From: Chthoniobacterales bacterium
GTDB lineage: Bacteria > Verrucomicrobiota > Verrucomicrobiia > Chthoniobacterales > DASVRZ01
DNA: 64,000 bases
Assembly (NCBI GenBank): GCA_039930045.1
Contig: JBDSQB010000003.1
Location: 1 to 64,000, forward strand
Direction: 5' to 3'
This document shows, one piece after another, positions 27,545 through 36,043 of this stretch. The position numbers and the translations under genes are program-made. The notes under the pieces were generated by a model. The model saw nothing but the letters and a program-made list of their open reading frames with translations. It was not told the DNA's origin and made no database searches. Within the stretch, counting starts at the first letter, position 1; the number at the start of each line of letters is the position of its first letter.

Positions 27545-28264
27545 ATGAATCACATCTCGCCTTTCGCCTCCATGCCCGCCGGTTTTACGCAAACTCCCAG
27601 TAACTCCATGCTTGTCCCCATGGTTGTCGAGCAAACCGGGCGAGGGGAGCGCAGCTACGATATTTATTCGCGCCTGCTGAAGGATCGCATCATTTTCCTC
27701 GGCACCGCCGTGGATGATCATGTGGCGAATCTCATCATCGCGCAGTTGCTTTTCCTCCAGATGGAAGATCCGAAAAAAGACATCCATCTTTACATCAATT
27801 CACCAGGCGGTTCAGTCACGGCGGGTTTGGCGATTTATGATACGATGCAGTTTTTGACCTGCGACGTTTCGACTTATTGCCTCGGCATGGCCGCGAGCAT
27901 GGGTGCGGTTCTTCTGGCAGCCGGAGCCAAGGGCAAACGTTATGCCTTGCCAAACTCCGACATCATGATCCACCAAGTTTCCGGTGGTGCCCAAGGCACG
28001 GCAAGCGACGTCGAACGCACGGTCGAGTTCATGTATAAGCTGAAAAAGCGCCTCATCCGCATTTTGGCGCATCACACCGGCAAAACTCCCGAGCAGGTGA
28101 ATCTCGACTCCGATCGCGATAATTATATGACGGCCGACGAAGCCGCTGCTTACGGATTGGTGGATGAAGTGGTTAAATCCCAAAAAGAACTTCCCGCTTC
28201 GGCCAAACCCGACCTCAAGGACAAACCTTCCGATCCTCCATCCCCGGCTTCGCTTCCTGCGTAA
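27545..28264 (+). CDS. clpP: ATP-dependent Clp protease proteolytic subunit
   Basis: This 239-residue serine protease has the triad S118 ([11 protein letters not shown]), H143 (SDIMIHQ) and D192 (SDRDNYM). The N-terminus has about 15 residues ahead of the usual [25 protein letters not shown] start, and a Pro/Ser-rich tail of about 25 residues follows the core. The tetradecamer degrades substrates unfolded by ClpX, encoded 19 bp downstream. Confidence 0.97.
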   Translation: MNHISPFASMPAGFTQTPSNSMLVPMVVEQTGRGERSYDIYSRLLKDRIIFLGTAVDDHVANLIIAQLLFLQMEDPKKDIHLYINSPGGSVTAGLAIYDTMQFLTCDVSTYCLGMAASMGAVLLAAGAKGKRYALPNSDIMIHQVSGGAQGTASDVERTVEFMYKLKKRLIRILAHHTGKTPEQVNLDSDRDNYMTADEAAAYGLVDEVVKSQKELPASAKPDLKDKPSDPPSPASLPA

Positions 28265-28283
28265 ATTGCGTTGACATTTCATT

Positions 28284-29555
28284 ATGGCCAGAGCTTCCAA
28301 TCTCACCATGTGCTCCTTCTGCGGAAAGAGCCATTCCGAGGTCAAAAAGCTGATTGCAGGCCCCGGAGTGTATATTTGCGATAGCTGTATCAATGTTTGC
28401 AAAAGCATCCTTGATAAGGAGTTAAATGAGGATGGCCGCAAAAAAGTGGCTTTGGAAATGCGGGTGCCCAAGCCTGCGGAAATCAAACGCCAGCTCGATC
28501 AATATGTGATTGGACAGGAACTTGCCAAGCGAACGCTTTCGGTCGCAGTTCACAACCACTACAAGCGCATTCTGGACGTGCCGCATCCTTCCAGCAGCGG
28601 ATTCACCGACTTTTCGGACGTCGAGCTCGACAAGAGCAACATTCTCCTCCTAGGTCCCACGGGTTGCGGCAAAACGCTGCTCGCCAAGACGCTCGCCCGC
28701 ATTCTCGACGTGCCTTTCTGCATCGCCGACGCCACGACTTTGACCGAAGCCGGTTACGTCGGTGAGGATGTGGAAAACATCGTTCTCCGCCTGCTTCAGG
28801 CTTCTGATTACGACGTCAAACGCGCCGAGATCGGCATCGTTTACATCGACGAAATCGACAAAATCGGTCGCAGCAATGGCAACGTCAGCATCACCCGCGA
28901 CGTTTCGGGAGAAGGCGTCCAGCAGGCACTCCTGAAAATCCTCGAAGGCAGCACCTGCAACGTCCCTCCGCAAGGCGGGCGCAAGCATCCTCAGCAGGAA
29001 TACATTCAAATCAATACCGACAAAATTCTCTTCATCTGCGGCGGAGCCTTCGTGGGGTTGGAGAAAATTGTCAGCCGCCGCATCGGCAGCAAAGCGATGG
29101 GTTTTCACGCTGTGGCCGCCAATGGCGGGAGCATGAGCATTCCCGAGGCGTTCCAAAAAACCGAGCCGGAGGATCTGCTGGCATTCGGCTTAATCCCGGA
29201 ATTTGTCGGTCGTCTGCCTGTTCTTACGGCGCTCAATCCGCTAAATGAGGACGAACTGGTGCAAATTCTAACTGCTCCGAAGAACGCCATGGTGAAGCAA
29301 TATTCCAAGCTGCTCGGCATGGAAGGCGTGAACCTGAACTTCACCAAGGACGGCCTGCGCGCCCTCGCGGCTCAAGCCGTCGCCAAGGGCACCGGTGCCC
29401 GCGCCCTGCGTTCCATGATCGAAAAAATCATGCTCGACGTCATGTATGAGGCTCCCGGCCGCGAAGATTTGGCCGAGGTGACGATTAACCGCGCCGTCGT
29501 CGAGGGCACCAAAGCGCCCATCCTGCGCCGCAAGCAGGAAAAAGAAGCAGCCTGA
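28284..29555 (+). CDS. clpX: Clp protease ATP-binding subunit ClpX
   Basis: This 423-residue AAA+ unfoldase has an N-terminal zinc-binding domain with C10, C13, C32 and C35, Walker A GPTGCGKT (124-131), Walker [11 protein letters not shown], the ClpP-docking IGF-like loop region near 270 and the sensor-2 segment [12 protein letters not shown]. It feeds proteins into ClpP. It converges on queD; a small CGACT/AGTCG hairpin lies in the 18-bp gap. Confidence 0.97.
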   Translation: MARASNLTMCSFCGKSHSEVKKLIAGPGVYICDSCINVCKSILDKELNEDGRKKVALEMRVPKPAEIKRQLDQYVIGQELAKRTLSVAVHNHYKRILDVPHPSSSGFTDFSDVELDKSNILLLGPTGCGKTLLAKTLARILDVPFCIADATTLTEAGYVGEDVENIVLRLLQASDYDVKRAEIGIVYIDEIDKIGRSNGNVSITRDVSGEGVQQALLKILEGSTCNVPPQGGRKHPQQEYIQINTDKILFICGGAFVGLEKIVSRRIGSKAMGFHAVAANGGSMSIPEAFQKTEPEDLLAFGLIPEFVGRLPVLTALNPLNEDELVQILTAPKNAMVKQYSKLLGMEGVNLNFTKDGLRALAAQAVAKGTGARALRSMIEKIMLDVMYEAPGREDLAEVTINRAVVEGTKAPILRRKQEKEAA

Positions 29556-29573
29556 ACCGACTGGAAGTCGAAT

Positions 29574-29939
29574 CTAAAACTCCCCGCGAAAACTACACCG
29601 CGCCGTTGGCGTTTCGTAGATCACGATCTCACTCAGCCCTGGAAGATCCGCCTCGATCTTCCGCCAAAACCACGCAGCCATGTTCTCGATCGTCGGGTTT
29701 TCCATGCCCTCGATTTCGTTGAGATACGAGTGATCCAGCCGGTCGATCAGCGGCTTCATCGCGCCGGTGATTTTGGCGTGATCATAAATCCAGCCGATTT
29801 GCGGATCGACCTCGCCCGTCACAGAGACTTCCACCTTGAAACTGTGGCCGTGCATCAGCCGGCATTTGTGGCCTTCCGGCGCCCCGGGCAGAGTCTGCGC
29901 GGCTTCAAAAGTGAAATCCTTGGTCATCGTTGCTTTCAT
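29574..29939 (-). CDS. queD: 6-carboxy-5,6,7,8-tetrahydropterin synthase
   Basis: This 121-residue enzyme of queuosine biosynthesis converts dihydroneopterin triphosphate to carboxytetrahydropterin. The catalytic Cys C26 in GHKCRLMHGHSF and zinc ligands H30 and H32 are present, with DHSYLNEI and the family-typical NPTIENMAAWFW. An ATG four codons downstream (MTKDFTFEAAQ) is an equally good start. It lies 5 bp after queE, the next enzyme in the pathway. Confidence 0.93.
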   Translation of the reverse strand: MKATMTKDFTFEAAQTLPGAPEGHKCRLMHGHSFKVEVSVTGEVDPQIGWIYDHAKITGAMKPLIDRLDHSYLNEIEGMENPTIENMAAWFWRKIEADLPGLSEIVIYETPTARCSFRGEF

Positions 29940-29944
29940 AAAAA

Positions 29945-30601
29945 TCAGACTCCGATGGTTTTCGGGTCCCAGATAAATTTGTGCATTTGAAGCTGGAAAC
30001 GCACATCCAGTTTATCCTCCACGAGCCATTCCACAATCAGGCGCGGCTCGATCACGGTGAAATTTGGGGAAAACAAAACGGTGCAGATTCGAGTTAGATC
30101 GTAATCAGCAATCCGAGCGCAGGCCCAGTCGTAATCGACGCGCGATCCGATGACGAATTTTACCTCATCGCGCGACGTCAGATGCGCGATATTTGTCCAA
30201 AGCATCCGGCCCGACTCTCCGCTATCCGGCGTCTTTAAATCCATGATCCGATGCACGCGCGGATCGATCTTGGAAATGTCGTGCGCGCCGCTCGTCTCGA
30301 TCAGCATCGTCTTGCCTGCGTCGCAGAGCGCGGTCATCAGCAGAAGGACGTTTTTCTGCAAAAGCGGCTCGCCTCCGGTAATCTCCACCAGCGGACAATC
30401 CATGCCCAGTACTTCGCTGAGGATCTCGGAAAGCACGCGCTTGTCGCCTTTGTAAAACGCATACGCCGTGTCGCAATAGGTGCAGCGCAGATCGCAAAAA
30501 GTCAGCCGCACGAAGACGCAGCGCAGTCCAGCCCAAGTGCTTTCACCCTGAATCGACTGGTAAATTTCGTTAACGGTGAGCGTCGGCTCTTTTTGCTCCA
30601 T
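29945..30601 (-). CDS. queE: 7-carboxy-7-deazaguanine synthase (radical SAM)
   Basis: This 218-residue radical SAM enzyme has a CX3CX2C cluster motif at C36, C40 and C43 (FCDLRCTYCDT). The N-terminal NEIYQSIQGES segment and VEITGGEPLLQ glycine-rich SAM-binding stretch are family hallmarks. It converts the QueD product to 7-carboxy-7-deazaguanine for queuosine. It forms an operon with queD and diverges from the sigma-factor gene. No preQ1-riboswitch-like structure is evident in the 79-bp gap. Confidence 0.95.
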   Translation of the reverse strand: MEQKEPTLTVNEIYQSIQGESTWAGLRCVFVRLTFCDLRCTYCDTAYAFYKGDKRVLSEILSEVLGMDCPLVEITGGEPLLQKNVLLLMTALCDAGKTMLIETSGAHDISKIDPRVHRIMDLKTPDSGESGRMLWTNIAHLTSRDEVKFVIGSRVDYDWACARIADYDLTRICTVLFSPNFTVIEPRLIVEWLVEDKLDVRFQLQMHKFIWDPKTIGV

Positions 30602-30680
30602 AAAAATCGGGCGCGAATTATTCTTGAAAAAACTGCCTAAGAAAATTCCGCGGAAGGCCGTTTACCCCCTGCCAACCCCA

Positions 30681-31217
30681 ATGTCAAACCCAGCCACCGA
30701 GGACAGCATCGAATCGACCCTTGTCCGTTACGAGCGACCGCTCATTCAATACGCCCTCGGCCTGACCTCCGGCGACATTGACCAGGCCCGCGACATCGTG
30801 CAGGACACCTTTCTGCGACTCGTCCGCGAGCCCGAGCCGCCGGTCGGCGACCATCTGGCTCCATGGCTTTTCACCGTCTGCCGCAATCGTGCCCACGATC
30901 ATCACCGCAAATCCAAACGCCTCATTTATATGGAAAAAACCGCCATGGAAGACTCGCCTGCCGACGTTGACGGGCCATCCCGCGTCCTCGAGCAAAAGGA
31001 AAACGCACTCGAGTTAGGGCGTTATTTGGAGAGGCTCCCGGAGAACCAGCGCGAAGTCATCCGGCTGAAATTCCAGTTGGATTTGAGTTACAAAGAAATC
31101 TCCGAAATCACCTCGCTCAGCGTCGGCAACGTCGGATTTCTCCTCCACACCGGACTCCGCAAGATGCGCGAGTTCCTTCAGGAAAACGAAACCTTCACTC
31201 TCAAGAAAGTCGGCTAA
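30681..31217 (+). CDS. RNA polymerase ECF sigma factor
   Basis: This 178-residue group 4 sigma factor starts at MSNPATEDSIESTLVRYERPL; the longer frame runs back into queE and is unlikely. Region 2 (about 15-85) includes DIVQDTFLRLVRE, and region 4 (about 115-168) contains LPENQREVIRLKFQLDLSYKEISEITSLSVGNVGFLLHTGLRKMRE. The membrane VWA protein follows after 4 bp and has an anti-sigma-like N-terminus, so the pair probably form a regulatory unit. Confidence 0.93.
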   Translation: MSNPATEDSIESTLVRYERPLIQYALGLTSGDIDQARDIVQDTFLRLVREPEPPVGDHLAPWLFTVCRNRAHDHHRKSKRLIYMEKTAMEDSPADVDGPSRVLEQKENALELGRYLERLPENQREVIRLKFQLDLSYKEISEITSLSVGNVGFLLHTGLRKMREFLQENETFTLKKVG

Positions 31218-31221
31218 ATCT

Positions 31222-33429
31222 ATGAACCTCGACGACCCCAAACTCACCGCTTACGCCCTCGGCGAACTCACCGATCCTGCGGAACTTTCCGAAGTGGAAA
31301 CCTGGCTGGCTGCCAACCCGGAAGGCCAATACTTCGTGGCTGAGACCCGGCAACTGGCCGATTTCCTCTCGGAAAAACTGCACACCGCCATTCCGGTGGA
31401 ACTCACCGAGACCCAGAGGGAATCCATCCTGACCTCGGGAAAAATCATCCCGCTCCCGACGGCTCGCCGGACATGGTCGATGATCGGCCTCGCGGCTTTG
31501 GCGGCCTGCCTGGCGTCGGCTCCCTTGCTACCGTGGACAGAATTGTTGCGCCTCCGCGATAGCTCGGCACCCAAGGTTGCCATTAGCGATAAGCCGATGA
31601 CTCTCCAAATGCCGAGGGAGGAGATGAAAAAAGAGAAAACGGACATGATCGCCACTGAAGCTGGTCAATATGTCGTGTCTGAAAGTGAATCCGCGCTGGC
31701 GCAAAAACCAATTATTGCAGCCCAACCAACTTGGGTGGCTCCTGCTCCGGAAAGACCAACAGCCGATCAGCGTTTGGAAGCTCTGAGATCAGGAATACCC
31801 TCGGATGGCCGCACAACTGCAATGAACGGCGCAACGATTTCGCCCGCTCTTTCTCCAAGTTCACAAGCAACCATTGCTGGTTTTACGGGCGGCTGGTCGC
31901 AGGGTGCTGGTGGTGGAGGAAGTCTCAAATCAACAAAAAGTAGCCAAGTGAATGGCAACGATGCTTATTCCATGAGGGTAGATAAAGGCACCGAGCAGCC
32001 CAACACCGAAGCCTACGACGCCGTCACCGAGAACGACTTCCTGGCCGCTCGCGACAATCCGCTTTCCACGTTCTCCATCGATGTGGACACCGCCAGTTAC
32101 GCCAACGTCCGACGGATGTTGCGCGACGGGCAGCTTCCGCCCAAGGGCGCGGTGCGCGTCGAAGAAATGCTGAATTATTTCACCTACGACTACGCCAAAC
32201 CCGAGGGTGACGCGCCATTTTCCACCAACCTCGAAGTCGCCACCTGCCCGTGGCAGCCCGATCATCGGCTCGTGCGCATCGGGTTGAAAGGTCGTGAAAT
32301 CCCCGTGGCCGAGCGCAAACCCGCCAACCTCGTCTTTCTGATCGACGTTTCCGGCTCGATGGATGAGCCCAACAAGCTCCCGCTCCTCCAGCAAAGCCTC
32401 CGCCTTCTGGTCGATCAACTCGGTGAAAACGACCGCGTCGCCATCGCCGTTTACGCGGGCAGTTCGGGACTCGTCCTGCCCTCGACCTCCGATAAAACGG
32501 CCATCCGCGAGGCTCTCGCCAACCTCAAAGCCGGCGGCAGCACCAACGGAGCCTCGGGCATCCGGCTCGCTTACGAAGAGGCCGCCGCCCATTTCCAAAA
32601 AGAGGGCGTCAACCGCGTCATCCTCGCCACAGATGGCGACTTCAATGTCGGCGTCACCAACCAGAGCGACCTCGTGGATCTCATCACGGAGAAGGCGAAA
32701 TCGGGCGTCTTCCTCAGCGTGCTCGGCTTCGGCTCGGGCAATTTGAAGGACTCGACCATGGAAAAACTCGCTGACAAAGGCAACGGCAACTACGCCTACA
32801 TCGACAGCCTGAACGAAGGCCGCAAAGTCCTCGTCGAGCAGATGGGCGGCACGCTCGTCACCATCGCCAAGGACGTTAAAATCCAGGTCGAGTTCAATCC
32901 TGCTGTGGTCAGCAACTACCGGCTCGTCGGCTACGAAAACCGGGCGCTCAAGAAAGAAGACTTCGCCGACGACAAAAAAGACGCCGGGGAAATCGGGGCC
33001 GGACACACCGTCACCGCGCTCTACGAAGTCGTCATGGTCGGCAGCATGTCCACCGAAGTCCACGCCGAGCCGCTTCGTTACCAGAGCAACACAGTGCAAA
33101 TGAAAATGGCCACCCTGCCCAGCGGCGAAATGCTCACCGTCAAACTCCGTTACAAAGACCCCGCGGGCGACGTGAGCAAATTGCTCGAGTTTCCGCTCAC
33201 CGACGACCACCAGAAGCTCGAAGCCGCCAGTCGCGACTTCCAGTTCGCCAGCGCAGTGGCCGAGTTTGCGGAGTTGCTGCGGAAGTCCAAGCACAGCCAG
33301 CTCGCGAGTTGGGAATCGCTCATCGCCCGCGCCAGCGAATCGAAGGGAGAGGATCGCGGCGGCTACCGGGCCGAATTTGTGGAACTCGCCCGCCGCGCCG
33401 AGGCTCTCACCCGTCCCAAAGATTCGTAG
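31222..33429 (+). CDS. Membrane-anchored YfbK-type von Willebrand factor A protein with anti-sigma-like N-terminus
   Basis: In this 735-residue protein, residues 1-75 resemble cytoplasmic anti-sigma domains (DDPKLTAYALGELTDPAE...). A single TM helix lies at about 86-104 and a long low-complexity linker (Gly/Ser/Ala-rich) at about 110-265. A VWA N-terminal domain (FSIDVDTASYANVRRML...VEEMLNYF) precedes a VWA domain with the complete MIDAS D375-x-S377-x-S379 and a C-terminal DUF3520-like domain (about 530-735). The N-terminus probably binds the sigma factor encoded 4 bp upstream, and the periplasmic VWA part could be the sensor (inference). Confidence 0.85.
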   Translation: MNLDDPKLTAYALGELTDPAELSEVETWLAANPEGQYFVAETRQLADFLSEKLHTAIPVELTETQRESILTSGKIIPLPTARRTWSMIGLAALAACLASAPLLPWTELLRLRDSSAPKVAISDKPMTLQMPREEMKKEKTDMIATEAGQYVVSESESALAQKPIIAAQPTWVAPAPERPTADQRLEALRSGIPSDGRTTAMNGATISPALSPSSQATIAGFTGGWSQGAGGGGSLKSTKSSQVNGNDAYSMRVDKGTEQPNTEAYDAVTENDFLAARDNPLSTFSIDVDTASYANVRRMLRDGQLPPKGAVRVEEMLNYFTYDYAKPEGDAPFSTNLEVATCPWQPDHRLVRIGLKGREIPVAERKPANLVFLIDVSGSMDEPNKLPLLQQSLRLLVDQLGENDRVAIAVYAGSSGLVLPSTSDKTAIREALANLKAGGSTNGASGIRLAYEEAAAHFQKEGVNRVILATDGDFNVGVTNQSDLVDLITEKAKSGVFLSVLGFGSGNLKDSTMEKLADKGNGNYAYIDSLNEGRKVLVEQMGGTLVTIAKDVKIQVEFNPAVVSNYRLVGYENRALKKEDFADDKKDAGEIGAGHTVTALYEVVMVGSMSTEVHAEPLRYQSNTVQMKMATLPSGEMLTVKLRYKDPAGDVSKLLEFPLTDDHQKLEAASRDFQFASAVAEFAELLRKSKHSQLASWESLIARASESKGEDRGGYRAEFVELARRAEALTRPKDS

Positions 33430-33502
33430 CGGGAACGGAAGGGATGGCTCCGGGTGCCTCGCCCAAGGCTCGCCACGCGGCCCGGGGCGATTGCTGGCCT
33501 CG

Positions 33503-33720
33503 GAAAACCTGTGAAATTCTCCTCCGGGCTGTTTTCCGTCGCCAGAAATCAGGGCGGATTCTCCTCCGGGCCGTTTTCCGCCGCCAGAAATCGGGGCGGA
33601 TTTTCCTCCGGACTGTTTTCCGTCGCCATAAATCGGGGGGAATTCTCCTCCGGGCCGATTTTCGTCGCCAGAAATCGGTGGGGATTCTCCTCCGGACCGA
33701 TTTCGGTCCCCGGAAAACGG
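33503..33720. repeat. 42-bp tandem repeat, five units
   Basis: A CTCCTCCGG(G/A) core recurs at 33519, 33561, 33603, 33645 and 33687, exactly 42 bp apart, with CAGAAATCGG-type ends and an internal GTTTTCCG(T/C)CG(C) segment. The array fills most of the 395-bp gap between the VWA gene and the convergent GT-C gene. Because 42 is a multiple of 3, all six frames stay mostly open, but none looks like a protein. I see nothing else in the gap. Confidence 0.9.
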
Positions 33721-33824
33721 CGTCCCCGCAGCCCATTTCCTCCCCCTCGTTCCCAAGCTCCGTTTGGGAATGCCTTGTCCCCGAAACTCCGTTTCGTCGG
33801 CGGCTTGTCAGGAGCGCGCCCGCC

Positions 33825-35303
33825 TCAAGGCCGCAGCCAGAGCGTTGTTGCATCATCCAGACGCTCGGGACGATACCCCAGACGCGCTGCGTAGGAGATC
33901 AGTGGTTTTTCCAATTTGGCTTCTTCTCCGTCCGTGAGAATGGCCGCAGGCGGTTCGCTGGCCAGATAGGAATCCAAGTCCGCTGGAGCCAGCAGGCCGA
34001 GTCGTTCCCGGCGCGGCGGGGGAACGAGATGGGCAAATTTCCAGCCGAAAATCCCCGTGGCGAGTGGCGGATAAATGGAGAGTCCACTTTCGACGACGAC
34101 GATGGGAGTCAGGGTGAGGATTTTTCCCTTGGGCACCCTAGCTCGCAGATCGAGGGCGCGGTCGTGGATGCGAGTGACATCCCAATCTTGTGGATGACAA
34201 ACTTCACCAGCGCGGAGAAAGACTTTCCCGCCCATGACGACACTGATAGCGGCGACGGCGAGCAATCCGTAAATGAGGCGGGTGGAAGTCGCCTGTAAAA
34301 GCTGCGCGGCGAGGAGGGCGGCGAGGGGGGCGACGATGTAGAAATGCTGCATCTCGTATCGAGACGGCGCGAACGCTCCCGCGACGAGAGCCAGGCTCGG
34401 GACGATCCAGCGCCAGGGGAGTTGCATTCGGCTCTGGTGCAGCGATCCGACTGCAAGTCCGATGAAGGCGAGGGCGAGCGGGAGATTCGAGGCAACGACT
34501 TCCTTGAAGAAAAACCGCATTTTTCTCCACGGGGTGATGGTTTTCAGGATGCGGCTGTTATCGGCTTCGAGGAGCGGGAGGCGGGGAAACTGGAAGTTGC
34601 CGAAGAGGTAGCCCTCGGGGCTTTGCAGGTAAAACCAGAGGCTGGGCAGGAGGGCGAGGGCGACTCCAATAGCGCTCAAAGTCAGATGGAAAAAACGCGT
34701 GCGCAGCGGGACGTTTCCCCAGAGCAGCGCGGTGAGCGGAAGCAATCCGGCGAACGGGGCGAAGGTGAGGCGGCTACCAGTGGCGAGTCCGGCCAGCAAC
34801 CCGGCGGCGAGCCAGTGCCAGTGGCGGGGTGTTTCCGAAAAGAGGAGAATCGCGAGGGCGGAAATGGCGAGCAGGCTGGGCAAATCGTGGTTCCAAGTGC
34901 GCCCGGATGCGACCAGAAACAGATGGCTGGTGAGCCAGAGCGTGACGATGGAAATGGCTGAAACGAGTCTAAGTCCGATGGGTTTTTCCCGAGTGGCTAA
35001 CCACGCGCAGCCAAAAAGCAGCAGCGCGGTGAGAAAGGCGGCGGCACCCGAGATCAGCCGGGCGGCGAGCAGGGGAGAGGCGGCGTGTTTCACGGCCACA
35101 GCATCAAGCGCGATGAGATACGGCTGATGGAACAATGGCACGTCGCGATAGGGCAGGAGACCCTCGCGAGCCCAGAGGACGGCAGGGGCGATGAATTGGT
35201 GCTCGTCGTGATTGAGGCCGAGCCCGACGCATTGGCCCAAGGTGACGAGGGCGACGAGGATGAGGAACGAACCCGCTGTAACTCGGATGAGATTTTTTTT
35301 CAT
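33825..35303 (-). CDS. GT-C fold membrane glycosyltransferase-like protein
   Basis: This 492-residue protein has about 10 TM helices (first at 10-28). The first periplasmic loop GLGLNHDEHQFIAPAVLWAREGLLPYRDVPLFHQPYL has an acidic D-E pair near 33-34 and the YRD/HQP arrangement of ArnT/PMT-like (GT39/GT83) enzymes. A soluble C-terminal domain spans about 350-492. It is the last of three co-directional genes (yitJ-like, TVP38-like, this one), 15 bp after its neighbour. Substrate unknown. Confidence 0.72.
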   Translation of the reverse strand: MKKNLIRVTAGSFLILVALVTLGQCVGLGLNHDEHQFIAPAVLWAREGLLPYRDVPLFHQPYLIALDAVAVKHAASPLLAARLISGAAAFLTALLLFGCAWLATREKPIGLRLVSAISIVTLWLTSHLFLVASGRTWNHDLPSLLAISALAILLFSETPRHWHWLAAGLLAGLATGSRLTFAPFAGLLPLTALLWGNVPLRTRFFHLTLSAIGVALALLPSLWFYLQSPEGYLFGNFQFPRLPLLEADNSRILKTITPWRKMRFFFKEVVASNLPLALAFIGLAVGSLHQSRMQLPWRWIVPSLALVAGAFAPSRYEMQHFYIVAPLAALLAAQLLQATSTRLIYGLLAVAAISVVMGGKVFLRAGEVCHPQDWDVTRIHDRALDLRARVPKGKILTLTPIVVVESGLSIYPPLATGIFGWKFAHLVPPPRRERLGLLAPADLDSYLASEPPAAILTDGEEAKLEKPLISYAARLGYRPERLDDATTLWLRP

Positions 35304-35318
35304 CCGGTCTGATCCTAT

Positions 35319-36038
35319 TTACCCGACTTGCAGGGCCACGGCGCGCTCGTCGATTTCCTTGAGGAGATTCATCGAGAGGCGGGCGAGGGCGATGCTGATG
35401 CCGAGCGCCGCGAGCAGGCCGGCGATCCAGAGGCCGGATTCGCCAAGCTGGAACCGGGATTTTTCCTGAAGAATCTGCACGCCGTATTGCCCGATCGTGC
35501 CGAGGTAAACGTAGAGAAAAATCCCCGGCAACTGGCCGAGCGCGACCCAGCCGAGGCAGGACCAAAAAGGCAGCCGGGTGATGCCGTAAAAATAGTTCAG
35601 CAAACTCGTGGGAAAAAGCGGATGGAGCTGGCTGAGAAAGACGATGCGCCCGCCCTTTTCGCCGATGACTTCGTCCATCGCCTGCCAGCGGGCGTTGGCG
35701 AGCATTTTGCGCTCGACCCATTTTCTCGCCACGGTGCGGGCGATGACAAATGCGATGGCGGCCCCGAGGATATTGCCGAGCAAAACGACGGCGCATCCGA
35801 CCCAAAGTCCGAAGAAAAACCCGGCTCCGACCACGAGCACGCCGGCGGGCAGAAGGAGGACGTTGCAGCCGGCGTAGAGCAGCGGGTAGGCGACAATGCT
35901 GGCTGGCCCCAGGCTTTGGACCCAGCGCTGGGCAGTCTGAATCCAGCTCAGGATGGGGAATTTCCACGCGAGCCAGCCGACGAATAGCGCGGCGATGGCG
36001 AGAAGGGCGTAGTGAATGGAGAGGGCGCGGCGCTTCAT
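35319..36038 (-). CDS. TVP38/TMEM64 (DedA-related) membrane protein
   Basis: This 239-residue inner-membrane protein has about six hydrophobic segments, the VTT-domain region GAGFFFGLWVGCAVVLLGNILGAAIAFVIARTVARKWVE (about 75-115) and the re-entrant LSQLHPLFPTSLLNYFYGITRLPFWSCLGWVALGQLPGIFLYVYLG block (about 135-185). The family includes lipid scramblases/flippases. It starts 5 bp after the upstream gene's stop. Confidence 0.87.
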   Translation of the reverse strand: MKRRALSIHYALLAIAALFVGWLAWKFPILSWIQTAQRWVQSLGPASIVAYPLLYAGCNVLLLPAGVLVVGAGFFFGLWVGCAVVLLGNILGAAIAFVIARTVARKWVERKMLANARWQAMDEVIGEKGGRIVFLSQLHPLFPTSLLNYFYGITRLPFWSCLGWVALGQLPGIFLYVYLGTIGQYGVQILQEKSRFQLGESGLWIAGLLAALGISIALARLSMNLLKEIDERAVALQVG

Positions 36039-36043
36039 CGATC

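Noticed and set aside
30602-30680. preQ1 riboswitch upstream of queE
   Set aside because: No H-type pseudoknot or conserved preQ1 aptamer words in the 79-bp gap.
31930-33756. 608-codon minus-strand frame across the VWA gene and the 42-bp repeat
   Set aside because: It is a shadow of the VWA gene, extended because the 42-bp period keeps the frame open.
33425-33824. A protein made of 14-residue repeats in the 42-bp array
   Set aside because: All frames are open for arithmetic reasons; no start, ribosome site or third-position bias favours one.
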